Source: Rhodocista pekingensis (GTDB lineage: Bacteria; Pseudomonadota; Alphaproteobacteria; Azospirillales; Azospirillaceae). Taken from it: a stretch of DNA of 64,000 nucleotides. The translations under genes were made by a program, and so were the position numbers. The notes under the pieces are model-generated. The model had not been told where the DNA came from and made no database searches. It saw only the letters and a program-made list of their open reading frames with translations. Positions within the stretch are counted from its first letter, which is position 1. Each line of letters opens with the position of its first letter. This document shows positions 36,133 through 44,439 of the stretch, in pieces. The stretch is taken from positions 60,623 through 124,622 of the forward strand of contig NZ_JBHTCM010000012.1 in NCBI RefSeq assembly GCF_042665545.1, written 5' to 3'.

Positions 36133-37001
36133 GGCAGGTCCGCCGCGGCGGGGGTCTGCGCCACCTGCGTGCCCGCGCCCAGCAGATCCCGCCGCGCCTC
36201 GGCCAGCCGGACCACGGCGTCGGCGATGAAGGGGGCGCCGCAGCTCATCAGCGGGCCGGGGATGTCGGGCCGCGCCCGCGGCGGGACGCTGCGGGCCAGG
36301 GCGGGGTGGCGCAGCAACTGGTCGGCCAGCGACGGGTACGCCTCGGGACCTCGGTCGGCGACCAGCAGGTCCGGCGGGTCGGCGGCCACGCTCTCCACCG
36401 GCAGGTAGCCATAGCCCCGCAGGCCCAGACCGGCGGCGTAGTTGGTGAAGCCCGCCGCGGCCAGCACCGCGTCGGAGAGGGTGCCGCCGCCCGCGGTGAA
36501 ACCGCCCGGCTCCAGCGTCAGGGCGGTGGGGCGGGCGCTGTCATGGGGGGCGGCGGCGGCCAGCTTCGCATCCATCTCCGCCAGCAGGGCTTCGCCGCGC
36601 TCCGGCACGCCCAGCGCCCGGGCGACCTCCCGCGTCTGGGCCCGGATGTCGTCGAAGCCGGAGGCAAGCCCCAGTTCCACCACGGGGATGCCGCGCGCCC
36701 GCAGCAGGGCGACGGTGGCGCGGGTCGTGTAGGTTCCGGCCAGCACGATGTCCGGCCGCAGCGGCAGGATCTCCTCCGCTACGCCCTGCACGGCGGGCAG
36801 CGCCCTGGCCTCGGCCGCGACATGCGACAGGCCGGGGTCGCGCGCCAGATGCGACAGGGCCGCGATCCGCTCCGGCGGCAGCAGCAGCACCGCGAGCTGG
36901 TCGGTGCACAGGTTGAGCGACACCACCCGCTGCGGCCCGTCGGCGGCGTGGGCATGCCACGCCGCCAGCAGGGTCACGAGGGCTGCGAGGGCCCGCCGCA
37001 T
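36129..37001 (-). CDS. btuF: Cobalamin ABC transporter, substrate-binding protein
   Basis: A 290-residue BtuF/FhuD-class binding protein. Signal peptide 1-20 (LAALVTLLAAWHAHAA), then the two-lobed helical-backbone fold: RVVSLNLCTDQLAVLLLP, LRPDIVLAGTYTTRATVALLRARGIPVVEL, and PDLLVADRGPE. Its start ATG shares one base with the receptor stop. Periplasmic. Ligand assigned from the riboswitch upstream and the following FecCD permease and ATPase. Confidence 0.86.
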   Translation of the reverse strand: MRRALAALVTLLAAWHAHAADGPQRVVSLNLCTDQLAVLLLPPERIAALSHLARDPGLSHVAAEARALPAVQGVAEEILPLRPDIVLAGTYTTRATVALLRARGIPVVELGLASGFDDIRAQTREVARALGVPERGEALLAEMDAKLAAAAPHDSARPTALTLEPGGFTAGGGTLSDAVLAAAGFTNYAAGLGLRGYGYLPVESVAADPPDLLVADRGPEAYPSLADQLLRHPALARSVPPRARPDIPGPLMSCGAPFIADAVVRLAEARRDLLGAGTQVAQTPAAADLP

Positions 37002-38992
37002 CAGTATGTCGCTCTGACGCCGACGAGGATGCCCCGGTCCGGCTGGGCGAAGCCGTTGGGGTCCTCGATCGTCCGGTCGAACAGGTTGGTGCCGCGGGCG
37101 TAGAGCTGGAGGTCGTCCCGCGCCTGCCAGGTCAGCGACAGGTTCGCCAGCACGTAGCCGCCGGCCGTGCCCTCTCCGCCGTAGCCGCTCGCATCGGGAT
37201 AGATGTAGTCCCGCCGCCGCCCGATGAAGGAGACCTCCGGGGCCACGGTCAGGCCCGCGACGGGCTCCAGTGCCGCCGTGAAGGCCAGCGCGTGCTCAGG
37301 CCGGCGCAACAGGCGGGCGTCGGTCTGCTCGTTGCGGGCATCCGTCCAGGTCCAGCTCGCCGTCAGCTCGGCCCAGTCCGCGGGGCGCAGGGTAAGGATC
37401 GTCTCCACCCCCTTGGTGTGCGCCTCGTTGACGTTGACGACCGTGCTCGTGAAGTCCGGGTTGTAGCGGTAGGTGATCAGGTCGTCGATGTCGCTCTGGA
37501 ACCAGGTTACCGACACGGTGACAAGGTTGCTGCGCCCCGCCCCCGGCAGGTCTGTCTCGAACCCGGCCTCCCAGCCGACGCTCTTCTCCGGGTCCAGGTC
37601 AGGATTGCCGCGGTAGCCGTAATTGTTCGTACCAAAGCGGTCGTACAGGGTGGGTGCCTTGAAGGCGCTGCCGGCCGCCGCCTTCAGGCGGGTGGCGAGG
37701 GAGGGCAGCGGCACGACCGCACCCAGGCGCCAGGTCGTCGTGGTGCCGAAATCGTCCGGATGCTCGTTGCGCAGGCCGGCCGTCACGTCCACCGCGTCGA
37801 ACAGGCGGGCCTGGGCGTGGACATAGAGGGCGAGGCTGTCGGCGTCCGCGTCCACGGCGCTGGTGTAAGGCCCGTAGGCGGAGACGGAGCGGGTGTCGAA
37901 ATCCGCCTCGTCCCGCACGAACGATGCGCCGAAGCCCAGCACCCCGTCCTTCATCGCCGCCGTCGCCGGCAGGGTCAGGTTGTTCTGCCAGTCGGCCTGG
38001 GTCCGCACGCTGTCATAGGTATCGCGGCTGTAATCGGCGGAGACGCTGTCCGGGTCGTTGCGGTAGGTGCGATCGTAGCGGCTCTGCCCCACGCTCAGCC
38101 GCGAATTCAGCGCCCCGGCGAAGAACAGCCGCTCGCCGGCGAGCTGCCAGGCCAGATGGTCGCTCTCCCCGGTGGAGTTCGGCTCGTCCTGCGGGACGTT
38201 GTCGAGGTCGCTCTCCGCCCGGCGCCAGCGCAGCAGCGCCTCCAGCCGGCCGTTCTCCAGCCGGACCACGGCCTTGCCGGTGGCGGTCAGGGCGTCGAAG
38301 CCGTCCTCCTCGCCCAGATTGCCGGCCATCCGCGACGGCGTGGCGTTGTCGCCGTCGGTGGTGAAGCCCTGGACGCTGACGCCGTAGTCCAGATTGTCGA
38401 GCGTGCCGTAGAGGCCGGCGCTGCCGCGCCAGGTCTTGTCCGTCCCGGCGGCAGCATCGACCTCGGCGGTGGCGGCGGAGGGGCCGCCGGCGCGGGTGAT
38501 CATGTTGATCACGCCGCCGATGGCGTTCGAGCCGTAAAGGGTGGAGGCGGGGCCGCGCACCACCTCGATCCGGCTGACCCCCTCAAGCAGGTCGTCGCCG
38601 AAGTTGAAGGCGCCGGCGGTCATGGCCGGATCGTTCACCGGCAGGCCGTCCAGCAGCACCAGGACATGGTCGCTGTTGGTGCCGCGCAGGAACAGCGAGG
38701 AGTTGCCGCCGGGGCCGCCGCTACGGGTCAGGGCGGCGCCGGGCAGGGTGCGCAGGGCGTCGGGCAGGGTCTGCCAGGCGTTGCGCCGGATCTCCTCGCG
38801 GTCGATGACGCTGACGGAGGCGGGAATGCGGTCGATCGGCGTCGGCGTCCGGGTGGCGGTGACGACGATCTCCTCCACTCGGGAAGCATCATCGGCCGCA
38901 GCCGTCGCGGGGAGTGCCGGCAGGACAAGGGCCGCCGCCAGGAAGGGCAGCGGAAACCGGGTCTGCGGGAAGAGGGAAGGGCGCTTCTGCAT
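37001..38992 (-). CDS. btuB: TonB-dependent cobalamin receptor
   Basis: A 663-residue outer-membrane receptor. Signal peptide (1-~32), TonB box around VEEIVVTATRTPTP, plug domain ~45-150 (VLVLLDGLPVNDP, RIEVVRGPASTLYGSNAIGGVINMIT), and a 22-strand-type barrel ending RGILVGVRATY with the terminal aromatic. First gene of the operon behind a cobalamin riboswitch, which makes vitamin B12 or a related corrinoid the likely ligand. The ATG at 38992 is preferred; the longer open frame to 39160 precedes any signal sequence. Confidence 0.92.
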   Translation of the reverse strand: MQKRPSLFPQTRFPLPFLAAALVLPALPATAAADDASRVEEIVVTATRTPTPIDRIPASVSVIDREEIRRNAWQTLPDALRTLPGAALTRSGGPGGNSSLFLRGTNSDHVLVLLDGLPVNDPAMTAGAFNFGDDLLEGVSRIEVVRGPASTLYGSNAIGGVINMITRAGGPSAATAEVDAAAGTDKTWRGSAGLYGTLDNLDYGVSVQGFTTDGDNATPSRMAGNLGEEDGFDALTATGKAVVRLENGRLEALLRWRRAESDLDNVPQDEPNSTGESDHLAWQLAGERLFFAGALNSRLSVGQSRYDRTYRNDPDSVSADYSRDTYDSVRTQADWQNNLTLPATAAMKDGVLGFGASFVRDEADFDTRSVSAYGPYTSAVDADADSLALYVHAQARLFDAVDVTAGLRNEHPDDFGTTTTWRLGAVVPLPSLATRLKAAAGSAFKAPTLYDRFGTNNYGYRGNPDLDPEKSVGWEAGFETDLPGAGRSNLVTVSVTWFQSDIDDLITYRYNPDFTSTVVNVNEAHTKGVETILTLRPADWAELTASWTWTDARNEQTDARLLRRPEHALAFTAALEPVAGLTVAPEVSFIGRRRDYIYPDASGYGGEGTAGGYVLANLSLTWQARDDLQLYARGTNLFDRTIEDPNGFAQPDRGILVGVRATY

Positions 38993-39239
38993 CGCTTGCG
39001 TGCCGACTGGCGCCACGGCCGCGCAGGGCGCAGACCGGGCGGTTGGGGACTTCGGGTTCCCTTGGACACGGCACGGCTCCGCCCCCGCCCGGAAACGACC
39101 GGCGCGGTACTGGCGGCAAAGACGACTCGTCAGAGGACGCATGCGCGCACCCCCGTCCACGGCAACCCATCGGGCACGTCACCGCAAAACGGAGGACCGT
39201 CCCATCGATGCACCCCGCCCGATGGCTGCGTGACGCTTC

Positions 39240-39440
39240 ATGCCGGCAGGTCTCCTGGCTCTCGGGTCAACATCCGACGCCCGGCCTTCCCAGTTTCCCA
39301 GTGGCCTGTTCCCGTCCGTGCGGACGGGGGCGGCGGACTCGCCGATCACAGTTGCGGGGGCAGCCACGGCGTTGGCCCCACCCGGTCACCCGGGCACAGG
39401 CCGCACCGTCGTTCCCTTTTCACCCCTTTGGGGGGACCGA
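39240..39440 (-). promoter_or_regulatory. Cobalamin riboswitch
   Basis: On the minus strand the leader of btuB holds the conserved B12 box AGCCAGGAGACCTGCC (complement of 39245-39260). Upstream (at higher coordinates) lie GCCACTGGGAAACTGGGAAGG, the invariant GCAACTGTG-like element, and an AAAAGGGAA at ~39414-39422 marking the 5' end. The boundaries are approximate. It should switch off btuB-btuF-btuC-btuD-tonB expression when adenosylcobalamin is plentiful. Confidence 0.93.
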
Positions 39441-39564
39441 CACATGTGCGGCACTCTAGGGAAATCACCCGGGCACGACAAGGCGGCTCCATCGCCGCAG
39501 GGTGCAGCCCAGGGACGGCAAGCGCCCCTTTCCCCGCCCGGCCGCAAGGCTCTAGCATCGCCGG

Positions 39565-40143
39565 ATGGATATCCGCCCGCACACCCGCCCCCACCGCATC
39601 GGCATCACCGGCAGCGCCGGCGTCGGCAAGACGACGCTGGCGGAGGCGCTGGGCGACCGGCTGGACCTGCCGGTGATGGCGGAGGCGATGCGGTCGATGC
39701 TGGAGGCCGGATTCGATCTCCACACCCTGACGCGCGAGGGGCACCGCGACCTGATCCGCACCCAGGCGGATGCGCTGGTGCGGGGGATGGCGCGGGCCGA
39801 AGCCGGCTTCGTCACCGACCGCACGCCGCTGGACTTCGCCGCCCATTGGCTGTCCAACGGGTTCGGGGTGGACGATCCCGCCGGCACCGAGGCGCTGCTT
39901 GCCCGTGCGGTGGCGGCGATGGCGGACTACAGCGCCGTGCTGCTGCTGCCCTGGGGCTGCATCCCGCTGGAGGATGACGGCGTGCGCTACCCCAATCCGT
40001 GGATGCAGCTCCATTTCCAGGAACTGGTGGCGGGGCTGTGCCGGCGCTGGGTCGATCCCGCCCGGCTGGTCGTCGTGCCGGACCGGGTGATGGCCCCGGC
40101 GGAGCGGCTGGACTGGGTGCTGCGACGACTCGCTGCCGGCTGA
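39565..40143 (+). CDS. P-loop ATPase (AAA_28 / NadR-kinase-like)
   Basis: A 192-residue NTPase. Walker A GSAGVGKTTLAEAL (~15-28) and a Walker-B-like VTDRTPLDFAAHW; the lid region includes PLEDDGVRY and NPWMQLHFQELV. The fold resembles nucleoside/nucleotide kinases of the NadR C-terminal type. It is divergent from the btu riboswitch by about 120 bp, but a link to cobalamin metabolism is not shown. Substrate unknown. Confidence 0.78.
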   Translation: MDIRPHTRPHRIGITGSAGVGKTTLAEALGDRLDLPVMAEAMRSMLEAGFDLHTLTREGHRDLIRTQADALVRGMARAEAGFVTDRTPLDFAAHWLSNGFGVDDPAGTEALLARAVAAMADYSAVLLLPWGCIPLEDDGVRYPNPWMQLHFQELVAGLCRRWVDPARLVVVPDRVMAPAERLDWVLRRLAAG

Positions 40144-40187
40144 CGGCTTGATGGCCTGAGGGGCGCCGCCCGCCAGGGCATCGGGGG

Positions 40188-41489
40188 TCAGTCGTCCTCG
40201 TCCTCCTCCGGCCGGGGCATGGCGGCGCCGGTCAGCACCGCCCCGTCCAACTGGGCGCCGCGCAGGTTGGCGTCGATCAGGTTGGCGCCCGTGAGGTCGG
40301 CCCCCCGCAGATCGGCCCCGGACAGGTTGGCGTTGCGCAGGTTCGCCCGCACGAGGCTGGCCTTCACGAGCTTCGTGCCGGAGAGGTTCGCCGGCCACAG
40401 CCGCCCGGTGGGGCGGCCGTCCGGTCCCTTTATATCGACCGACCCGATCTCCGCCCCGTCCAGCCGGGCGCCCGTCAGATCGACCCCGCGCAGGTTCGAC
40501 CCGTCCAGCGTGGCGCCGGAGAGATCGGCATTCTGGAGGTTGGCCGAGACCAGATCGGTCATGATCAGCAGCGATTCGCGCAGCTTGGCGCCGACCATGA
40601 TGCAGTGCTTCAGGCTGGCACCGCTGAGGTTCACCTTCTCCAGCCCGATATGGGACAGGTCCTCCCCGTCCAGGGTGGCGCGCGTACCCTTCGCGCCGTT
40701 GGAGTTGATCCAGACGAAATGCTCCGACAGCGTGGCCTGGACCTTCTGCGAGAAGTTGTCCTTCGAGCGGGTGATGTTGGCCCCGGTCATGTCCACGCTG
40801 GCGAGGCTGACCCCGTCCAGGTTCGCGCCGTGCAGGTCGGCGTTGCGCAGGCTGGCGCCGGTCAGGTTGGCGCCCATCAGGTTGGCGCCGCGCAGGGAGG
40901 CGCCGGCAAGGTTCGCCCCGGCAAGGTTGGCGCCGCGCAGGTCGCTGCTGGAGAAGTTGGTCGATTTCAGCACGGCGTTGGAGAAGTTGCAGCCGGACAT
41001 CTGCGCGCCCTGGCAGTCGGCGCCGACCATGCTGCACTCGCCCAGATCGGCCCCGGCCAGATTGGCGTTGGAGAGCAGCGCGTCGTCCAGGTCCGCCCCC
41101 GACAGGTCGGAGCGCTGCACGCTCATCTGGCTGGGACTGCGCCGGTCCAGCAGGGCGCCGCCGCGCAAATCCGCCTCGCGCAGGATGGCGCCCTTCAGCT
41201 TGGCGCCGCGCAGATGCGCCCCGCGCAGGTCCGCCTTGGCCAGATTGCAGCCGGTCAGCAATGCCCGCGTCATCCGTGCCGCGAAAAGGTCGGCCTGGCT
41301 GAGGTTGGCCCGCGTGAAGTCGCAGTCCGAAAGGTTCGCGCCCGACAGCTTGGCCGATTGCAGGTTGGCGGCATTGAAGTTATGCCCCTGGAGGTCCACC
41401 AGCGGCATCATCGCCCGCGCGCCGCCCGTCAGCCGCTTCAACCAGCGTTCGTGCTTCTCCAGCGTGGCGATCAACTCGTGGGGCGTCAT
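40188..41489 (-). CDS. Pentapeptide-repeat protein
   Basis: A 433-residue protein. Beyond a short N-terminal helical cap (~1-30), nearly the whole chain consists of A(D/N)LXX repeats: about 36-60, 65-205 and then 240-425, with one interruption near 220-245 (TRSKDNFSQKVQATLSEH). Repeats such as ANLAGANLAGASLRGANLMGANLTGASL predict a right-handed quadrilateral beta-helix. Function unknown; small members of the family mimic DNA and protect gyrase, but this one is much longer. Convergent with the P-loop ATPase gene. Acidic C-terminus (EEDEDD). Confidence 0.9.
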   Translation of the reverse strand: MTPHELIATLEKHERWLKRLTGGARAMMPLVDLQGHNFNAANLQSAKLSGANLSDCDFTRANLSQADLFAARMTRALLTGCNLAKADLRGAHLRGAKLKGAILREADLRGGALLDRRSPSQMSVQRSDLSGADLDDALLSNANLAGADLGECSMVGADCQGAQMSGCNFSNAVLKSTNFSSSDLRGANLAGANLAGASLRGANLMGANLTGASLRNADLHGANLDGVSLASVDMTGANITRSKDNFSQKVQATLSEHFVWINSNGAKGTRATLDGEDLSHIGLEKVNLSGASLKHCIMVGAKLRESLLIMTDLVSANLQNADLSGATLDGSNLRGVDLTGARLDGAEIGSVDIKGPDGRPTGRLWPANLSGTKLVKASLVRANLRNANLSGADLRGADLTGANLIDANLRGAQLDGAVLTGAAMPRPEEDEDD

Positions 41490-41608
41490 GGCCTGATCGC
41501 GGCGCAGCCGCTAGTCAGAGGTGGACAATCGTTTTCTTAGCGGATTATTGGCTCATGTGGAACCGTGGCGGCATGTCCGCGGGCAGGGTTCCCGAGGGGA
41601 GGTCCAGA

Positions 41609-42343
41609 ATGCAGTCGCAGCACATCGTCAACGCCTATGACCAGGAGCTTCGCAAGCTCCACAGCTATATCGCGGAGATGGGGGGGCAGGCGGAACAGCA
41701 GCTCCGGGAGGCGATGCAGGCCATCGTCACCCGCGATTCGGACCTCGCCGGCAAGGTCGTGCGCGAGGACGGGCTGCTGGACGAGCTGGAGCGCAAGGTC
41801 GAGGCCCAGACCATCCGCCTGCTCGCGCTCCGCCAGCCGGTCGCCTGCGATCTGCGCGAGGTGATCACGGCGCTGAAGGCCGCATCGAACCTGGAGCGCA
41901 TCGGCGACTTCGCCGCCAATGTCGCCAAGCGGTCGCTGGCGTTGCAGCAGATGCCGGAGATCGGGCTCACCCGCTCCCTCGGCCCGCTGGGCCAGACGGC
42001 GGGGGAGATGCTGAACGCCGTGGTGCAGGCCTATCTCGACGACGACATCGACGGGGCCCTGCGGGTGCGCGACCGCGACGAGGATCTGGACCGGGCCTAT
42101 ACGGCGCTGTTCCGCGAGCTGCTGACCTACATGATGGAGACGCCGCAGCGGATCACCGCCTGCACGCACCTGCTGTTCGCGGCGAAGAACCTGGAGCGCA
42201 TCGGCGACCACGCGACCAACATCGCCGAGGCGGTCTGCTTCCGCATCCGCGGCAGCCTGCCGGAGGAGGAGCGCCAGAAGGGCGACGAAACCAGCTTCGC
42301 CGTCGTCTCCCCGGGCATCCTCGGCGACGGTCCCACCCGCTGA
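41609..42343 (+). CDS. phoU: Phosphate-signalling protein PhoU
   Basis: A 244-residue protein with the two three-helix PhoU repeats. Repeat 1 has ALRQPVACDLREVITALKAASNLERIGDFAANVAK; repeat 2 has CTHLLFAAKNLERIGDHATNIAEA. Both keep the ExxxD metal-binding pattern. The start at 41609 has AGGGGAGG at 41595-41602. PhoU couples the Pst transporter to PhoR/PhoB, but no pst, phoR or phoB genes are here, so this is an orphan copy in this window. The disrupted gene that follows begins 147 bp downstream. Confidence 0.94.
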   Translation: MQSQHIVNAYDQELRKLHSYIAEMGGQAEQQLREAMQAIVTRDSDLAGKVVREDGLLDELERKVEAQTIRLLALRQPVACDLREVITALKAASNLERIGDFAANVAKRSLALQQMPEIGLTRSLGPLGQTAGEMLNAVVQAYLDDDIDGALRVRDRDEDLDRAYTALFRELLTYMMETPQRITACTHLLFAAKNLERIGDHATNIAEAVCFRIRGSLPEEERQKGDETSFAVVSPGILGDGPTR

Positions 42344-42490
42344 ACCGTCGCTCCGCCCCGGCCGCGCCGGCGTGACCGGAACCGCGCCGGCGGGACCGGA
42401 ACCCCGCCGGGCGCGGACGGTTGGTCCCGTCGGGGGCGGGCCGCGCCGGCCGGCAGCCTCCGGGACCCAGCGCCGGGAGAGCGGGCAGGC

Positions 42491-42574
42491 ATGATCGCGG
42501 AACAGATCGAGGCGGACCACGGGGCCGGGCGCGAGCTGCTGGCCCTGGTCGGCAACAGCGTCCAGTACGGCCCC
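42491..42574 (+). pseudogene. 5' fragment of a gene split by the IS1595-type element
   Basis: Twenty-eight codons starting MIAEQIEADHGAGRELLALV and ending ...QYGP run straight into the left inverted repeat; translation would continue into the element and stop at a TAG (42608-42610). Joining this fragment to 45410-45754 restores an uninterrupted 142-codon frame. The joined protein is helical and vaguely recalls hemerythrin-like four-helix proteins, but the metal-binding residues are not evident. Confidence 0.85.
42566..42573. repeat. Left copy of the 8-bp target-site duplication
   Basis: TACGGCCC directly before the left inverted repeat, matching 45401-45408. If the repeats are taken as 25 bp, the duplication can equally be read as a 10-bp GTACGGCCCC. 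Confidence 0.85.
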
Positions 42575-42599
42575 GGCCTTATGGCGCAAACGCCACCAG
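42574..42599. repeat. Left terminal inverted repeat
   Basis: A 26-bp end, CGGCCTTATGG...CCACCAG, the exact reverse complement of 45375-45400. Confidence 0.93.
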
Positions 42600-42637
42600 C
42601 GTCAGCCTAGGTGCCGGCCCGCTCTCCCGATACCTTC

Positions 42638-43075
42638 ATGAGCATGGGAGACACCTACCTCATATCGGGGCTGCTGACCAAGCGGGCGGAGATGGCGGGC
42701 GAGTTGTCCAAGCTCCGCCAGCGCATGGACGCCATCGCGCACGACCTGGCAGCCGTTGACCGGCTGTTGAAGGCGTTCGGCTATCAGGGTGAGCCGGAGG
42801 AAGACATCTGCCCCGTGGTGAAGCGGGAGACAGTCACCCGGCGCGGCTCTCTGGCGAACGATGCGCTGGACATTCTACGGGAGGCGTCGGAGCCCATGTC
42901 CGCTGCGGCCGTGGCCGACATCATCGCCACGCGGCGGGGGCTGCAACTGCCCACCGCACGGCAACGGGAGACGTTCCGGGAGCACGTCCGACAATCCATG
43001 CGCCGGCTGCGCCAGAAAGGCGTCCTGGAACTGCTTGGGACCGGGAATGCCGTGGTCTGGCGGGTGAAGCCGTGA
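42638..43075 (+). CDS. IS passenger: coiled-coil/winged-helix protein
   Basis: About 145 residues. The N-terminal half (YLISGLLTKRAEMAGELSKL...) is a coiled coil with regular heptads, and the C-terminal half (ALDILREASEPMSAAAVADIIA...VLELLGTGNAVVWRVK) looks like a winged-helix DNA-binding fold. The start is uncertain: GTG 42611 directly follows the TAG of the interrupted gene, while ATG 42638 and 42644 are alternatives; none has a clear ribosome site. It sits inside the element, convergent with the transposase. Possibly a regulator or an accessory to transposition, but this is a guess. Confidence 0.65.
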   Translation: MSMGDTYLISGLLTKRAEMAGELSKLRQRMDAIAHDLAAVDRLLKAFGYQGEPEEDICPVVKRETVTRRGSLANDALDILREASEPMSAAAVADIIATRRGLQLPTARQRETFREHVRQSMRRLRQKGVLELLGTGNAVVWRVKP

Positions 43076-43115
43076 AGGGGCGGGATAATGATGGGTGTGC
43101 GCTCCTGAAACCACA

Positions 43116-44105
43116 TCAACCCGCGCGCCGCTGCCACCGCCCGGTGAAGTCCACCGACTGAGCGCAGGCGGCAACGCGGGCCACCAGCCGGCTGAACAGC
43201 GTCCCGTTCGCGTCCCGGCGGTGATCCTCCCGCCACGCCATCTCGGCAGCGTAGCGGTGCAGGTACAGGCCGCTGATGTGGTGGTGCTGGCCCCACTCCG
43301 CCCGGCGCAGGCGAGCAAAGAAGCTCTCCGCCTGATTGGTGCAGGCGTCCGCGAAGGAGAAGGCTTCCTTGTGGTTGATCCGCTTCATGGCGTAGCGGGC
43401 GCGCAGGTCATCCCAGGATGCGGCTTCGTCGGCATGGATGGTGCTGCCCCGCTCCACGCGGGCGCGGATGAAGGCCGCGCTTTCTTCCTCGGAGCGGAAC
43501 ACGCTGGTCAGCGTGCGGCCGTCGCGCTCCCGAACCGCCACGACGACGCGGCGCTTGCCGGTCTGGTGCTGGGCAAGGCGACGGTCCTTGCGATCCTCCT
43601 TCCGGTTCTCGGGCCGGATGTGCCCGCCGACATAGCAGCCGTCCACCTCGACCACGGCGCCGGCCCCGCCGACCATCGCGCCCTTCATCTCGGAAGCCAT
43701 CGCCTCCCGGAGCTTGTGCCCCAGCACCCAGGCAGCCTTCGCGGACACGCCCAGGTCCCGGGCGAGCTGCAAGGAGCTGATGCCCTTCACCGCGTTCACG
43801 AAGATGACGATGGCCGCAAGGTAATCCCGGACGTGGAGCTTGTGGTAGGCGAACAGCGTCCCGGACGTGGGCGAGAAGTCCCGCCGGCACGCACGGCACC
43901 GATACCGGGGCGAGCCGCCGCGAGCCACGTCATAGCAGATGCAGCCGCCGCAATGGGGGCAGACGGGTTCGCCCTGCGTCTCGGGCCAGCGCAGCCGGCG
44001 GAAGGTGGCCCATGCCTCGGCATTGTCCATCCTCAGCACGGCCTTCAGGCTGATCGTGCGGGAGGCGGCGGAAAGCAGGAAGTGCTGGGCCATTGCGTTT
44101 GCCAT
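43116..44105 (-). CDS. IS1595-family transposase
   Basis: A 329-residue transposase. An N-terminal zinc ribbon has CPHCGG (~49-54) and CRACRRDFS. The DDE-like core shows VEVDGCYVGG (first Asp), IHADEAASW (second Asp) and TNQAESFFARLRRAEWG, the NxxE-type third position of this family. VSAKAAWVLGHKLREAM is a typical HTH-like segment. The gene is intact. Its ATG is 16 bp from an inverted repeat and about 100 bp from the divergent DUF6471 gene. Confidence 0.93.
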   Translation of the reverse strand: MANAMAQHFLLSAASRTISLKAVLRMDNAEAWATFRRLRWPETQGEPVCPHCGGCICYDVARGGSPRYRCRACRRDFSPTSGTLFAYHKLHVRDYLAAIVIFVNAVKGISSLQLARDLGVSAKAAWVLGHKLREAMASEMKGAMVGGAGAVVEVDGCYVGGHIRPENRKEDRKDRRLAQHQTGKRRVVVAVRERDGRTLTSVFRSEEESAAFIRARVERGSTIHADEAASWDDLRARYAMKRINHKEAFSFADACTNQAESFFARLRRAEWGQHHHISGLYLHRYAAEMAWREDHRRDANGTLFSRLVARVAACAQSVDFTGRWQRRAG

Positions 44106-44184
44106 CGTTTGCGTTACTCACGTAACGTATATGATGGCATGCGGGTAACGTTGTCAATGGCAATCGTAACGTATACGATGGCAT
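44101..44184. promoter_or_regulatory. Repeated operator-like sites in the transposase/DUF6471 divergent promoter
   Basis: Two 20-bp direct repeats with consensus CGTAACGTATAYGATGGCAT occur at 44121-44140 and 44165-44184, starting 44 bp apart (about four helical turns). A third, inverted and degenerate copy lies at 44101-44118 (15 of 18 matches), so that CGTTAC-tca-CGTAACG forms a palindrome at 44112-44127. The layout suggests a repressor that controls both divergent genes. Confidence 0.75.
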
Positions 44185-44208
44185 CTGCACCGATTTTGGA
44201 GATGCACG

Positions 44209-44439
44209 ATGCGCACGGAAGAGGAATGGGCCGCTTACACCAAACGGCTGCTGAAAGCTGAGATGACGAAGCGGGGTGTGACCTATGACCAGCTTACGGA
44301 AAGGCTGGCCGCGCTCGGAGTTCACGATACATCGGTGAACATTCGGAACAAGGTCGCCAGGGGAAAGTTTACAGCGGTATTTTTCTTACAGTGCCTAGAG
44401 GCGGTGGGGTGCAAGACCCTGCATGTAGCGGAAGATTAG
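44209..44439 (+). CDS. IS passenger: DUF6471-type small protein
   Basis: A 76-residue protein: MRTEEEWAAYTKRLLKAEMTKRGVTYDQLTERLAALGV... followed by VNIRNKVARGKFTAVFFLQCLEAVG. It has the form of a small HTH (XRE-like) domain: helices with GVTYDQLTERL and a second VNIRNKVARGKFTA recognition-like segment. GGAG lies at 44198-44201. Its stop overlaps that of the convergent 298-residue gene (TTAG). It is the likeliest product to bind the repeats just upstream of it (inference). Confidence 0.78.
   Translation: MRTEEEWAAYTKRLLKAEMTKRGVTYDQLTERLAALGVHDTSVNIRNKVARGKFTAVFFLQCLEAVGCKTLHVAED

Noticed and set aside
42364..42403. Two 20-bp repeats after phoU
   Set aside because: Only two imperfect copies of GC-rich sequence; too little to support a function.
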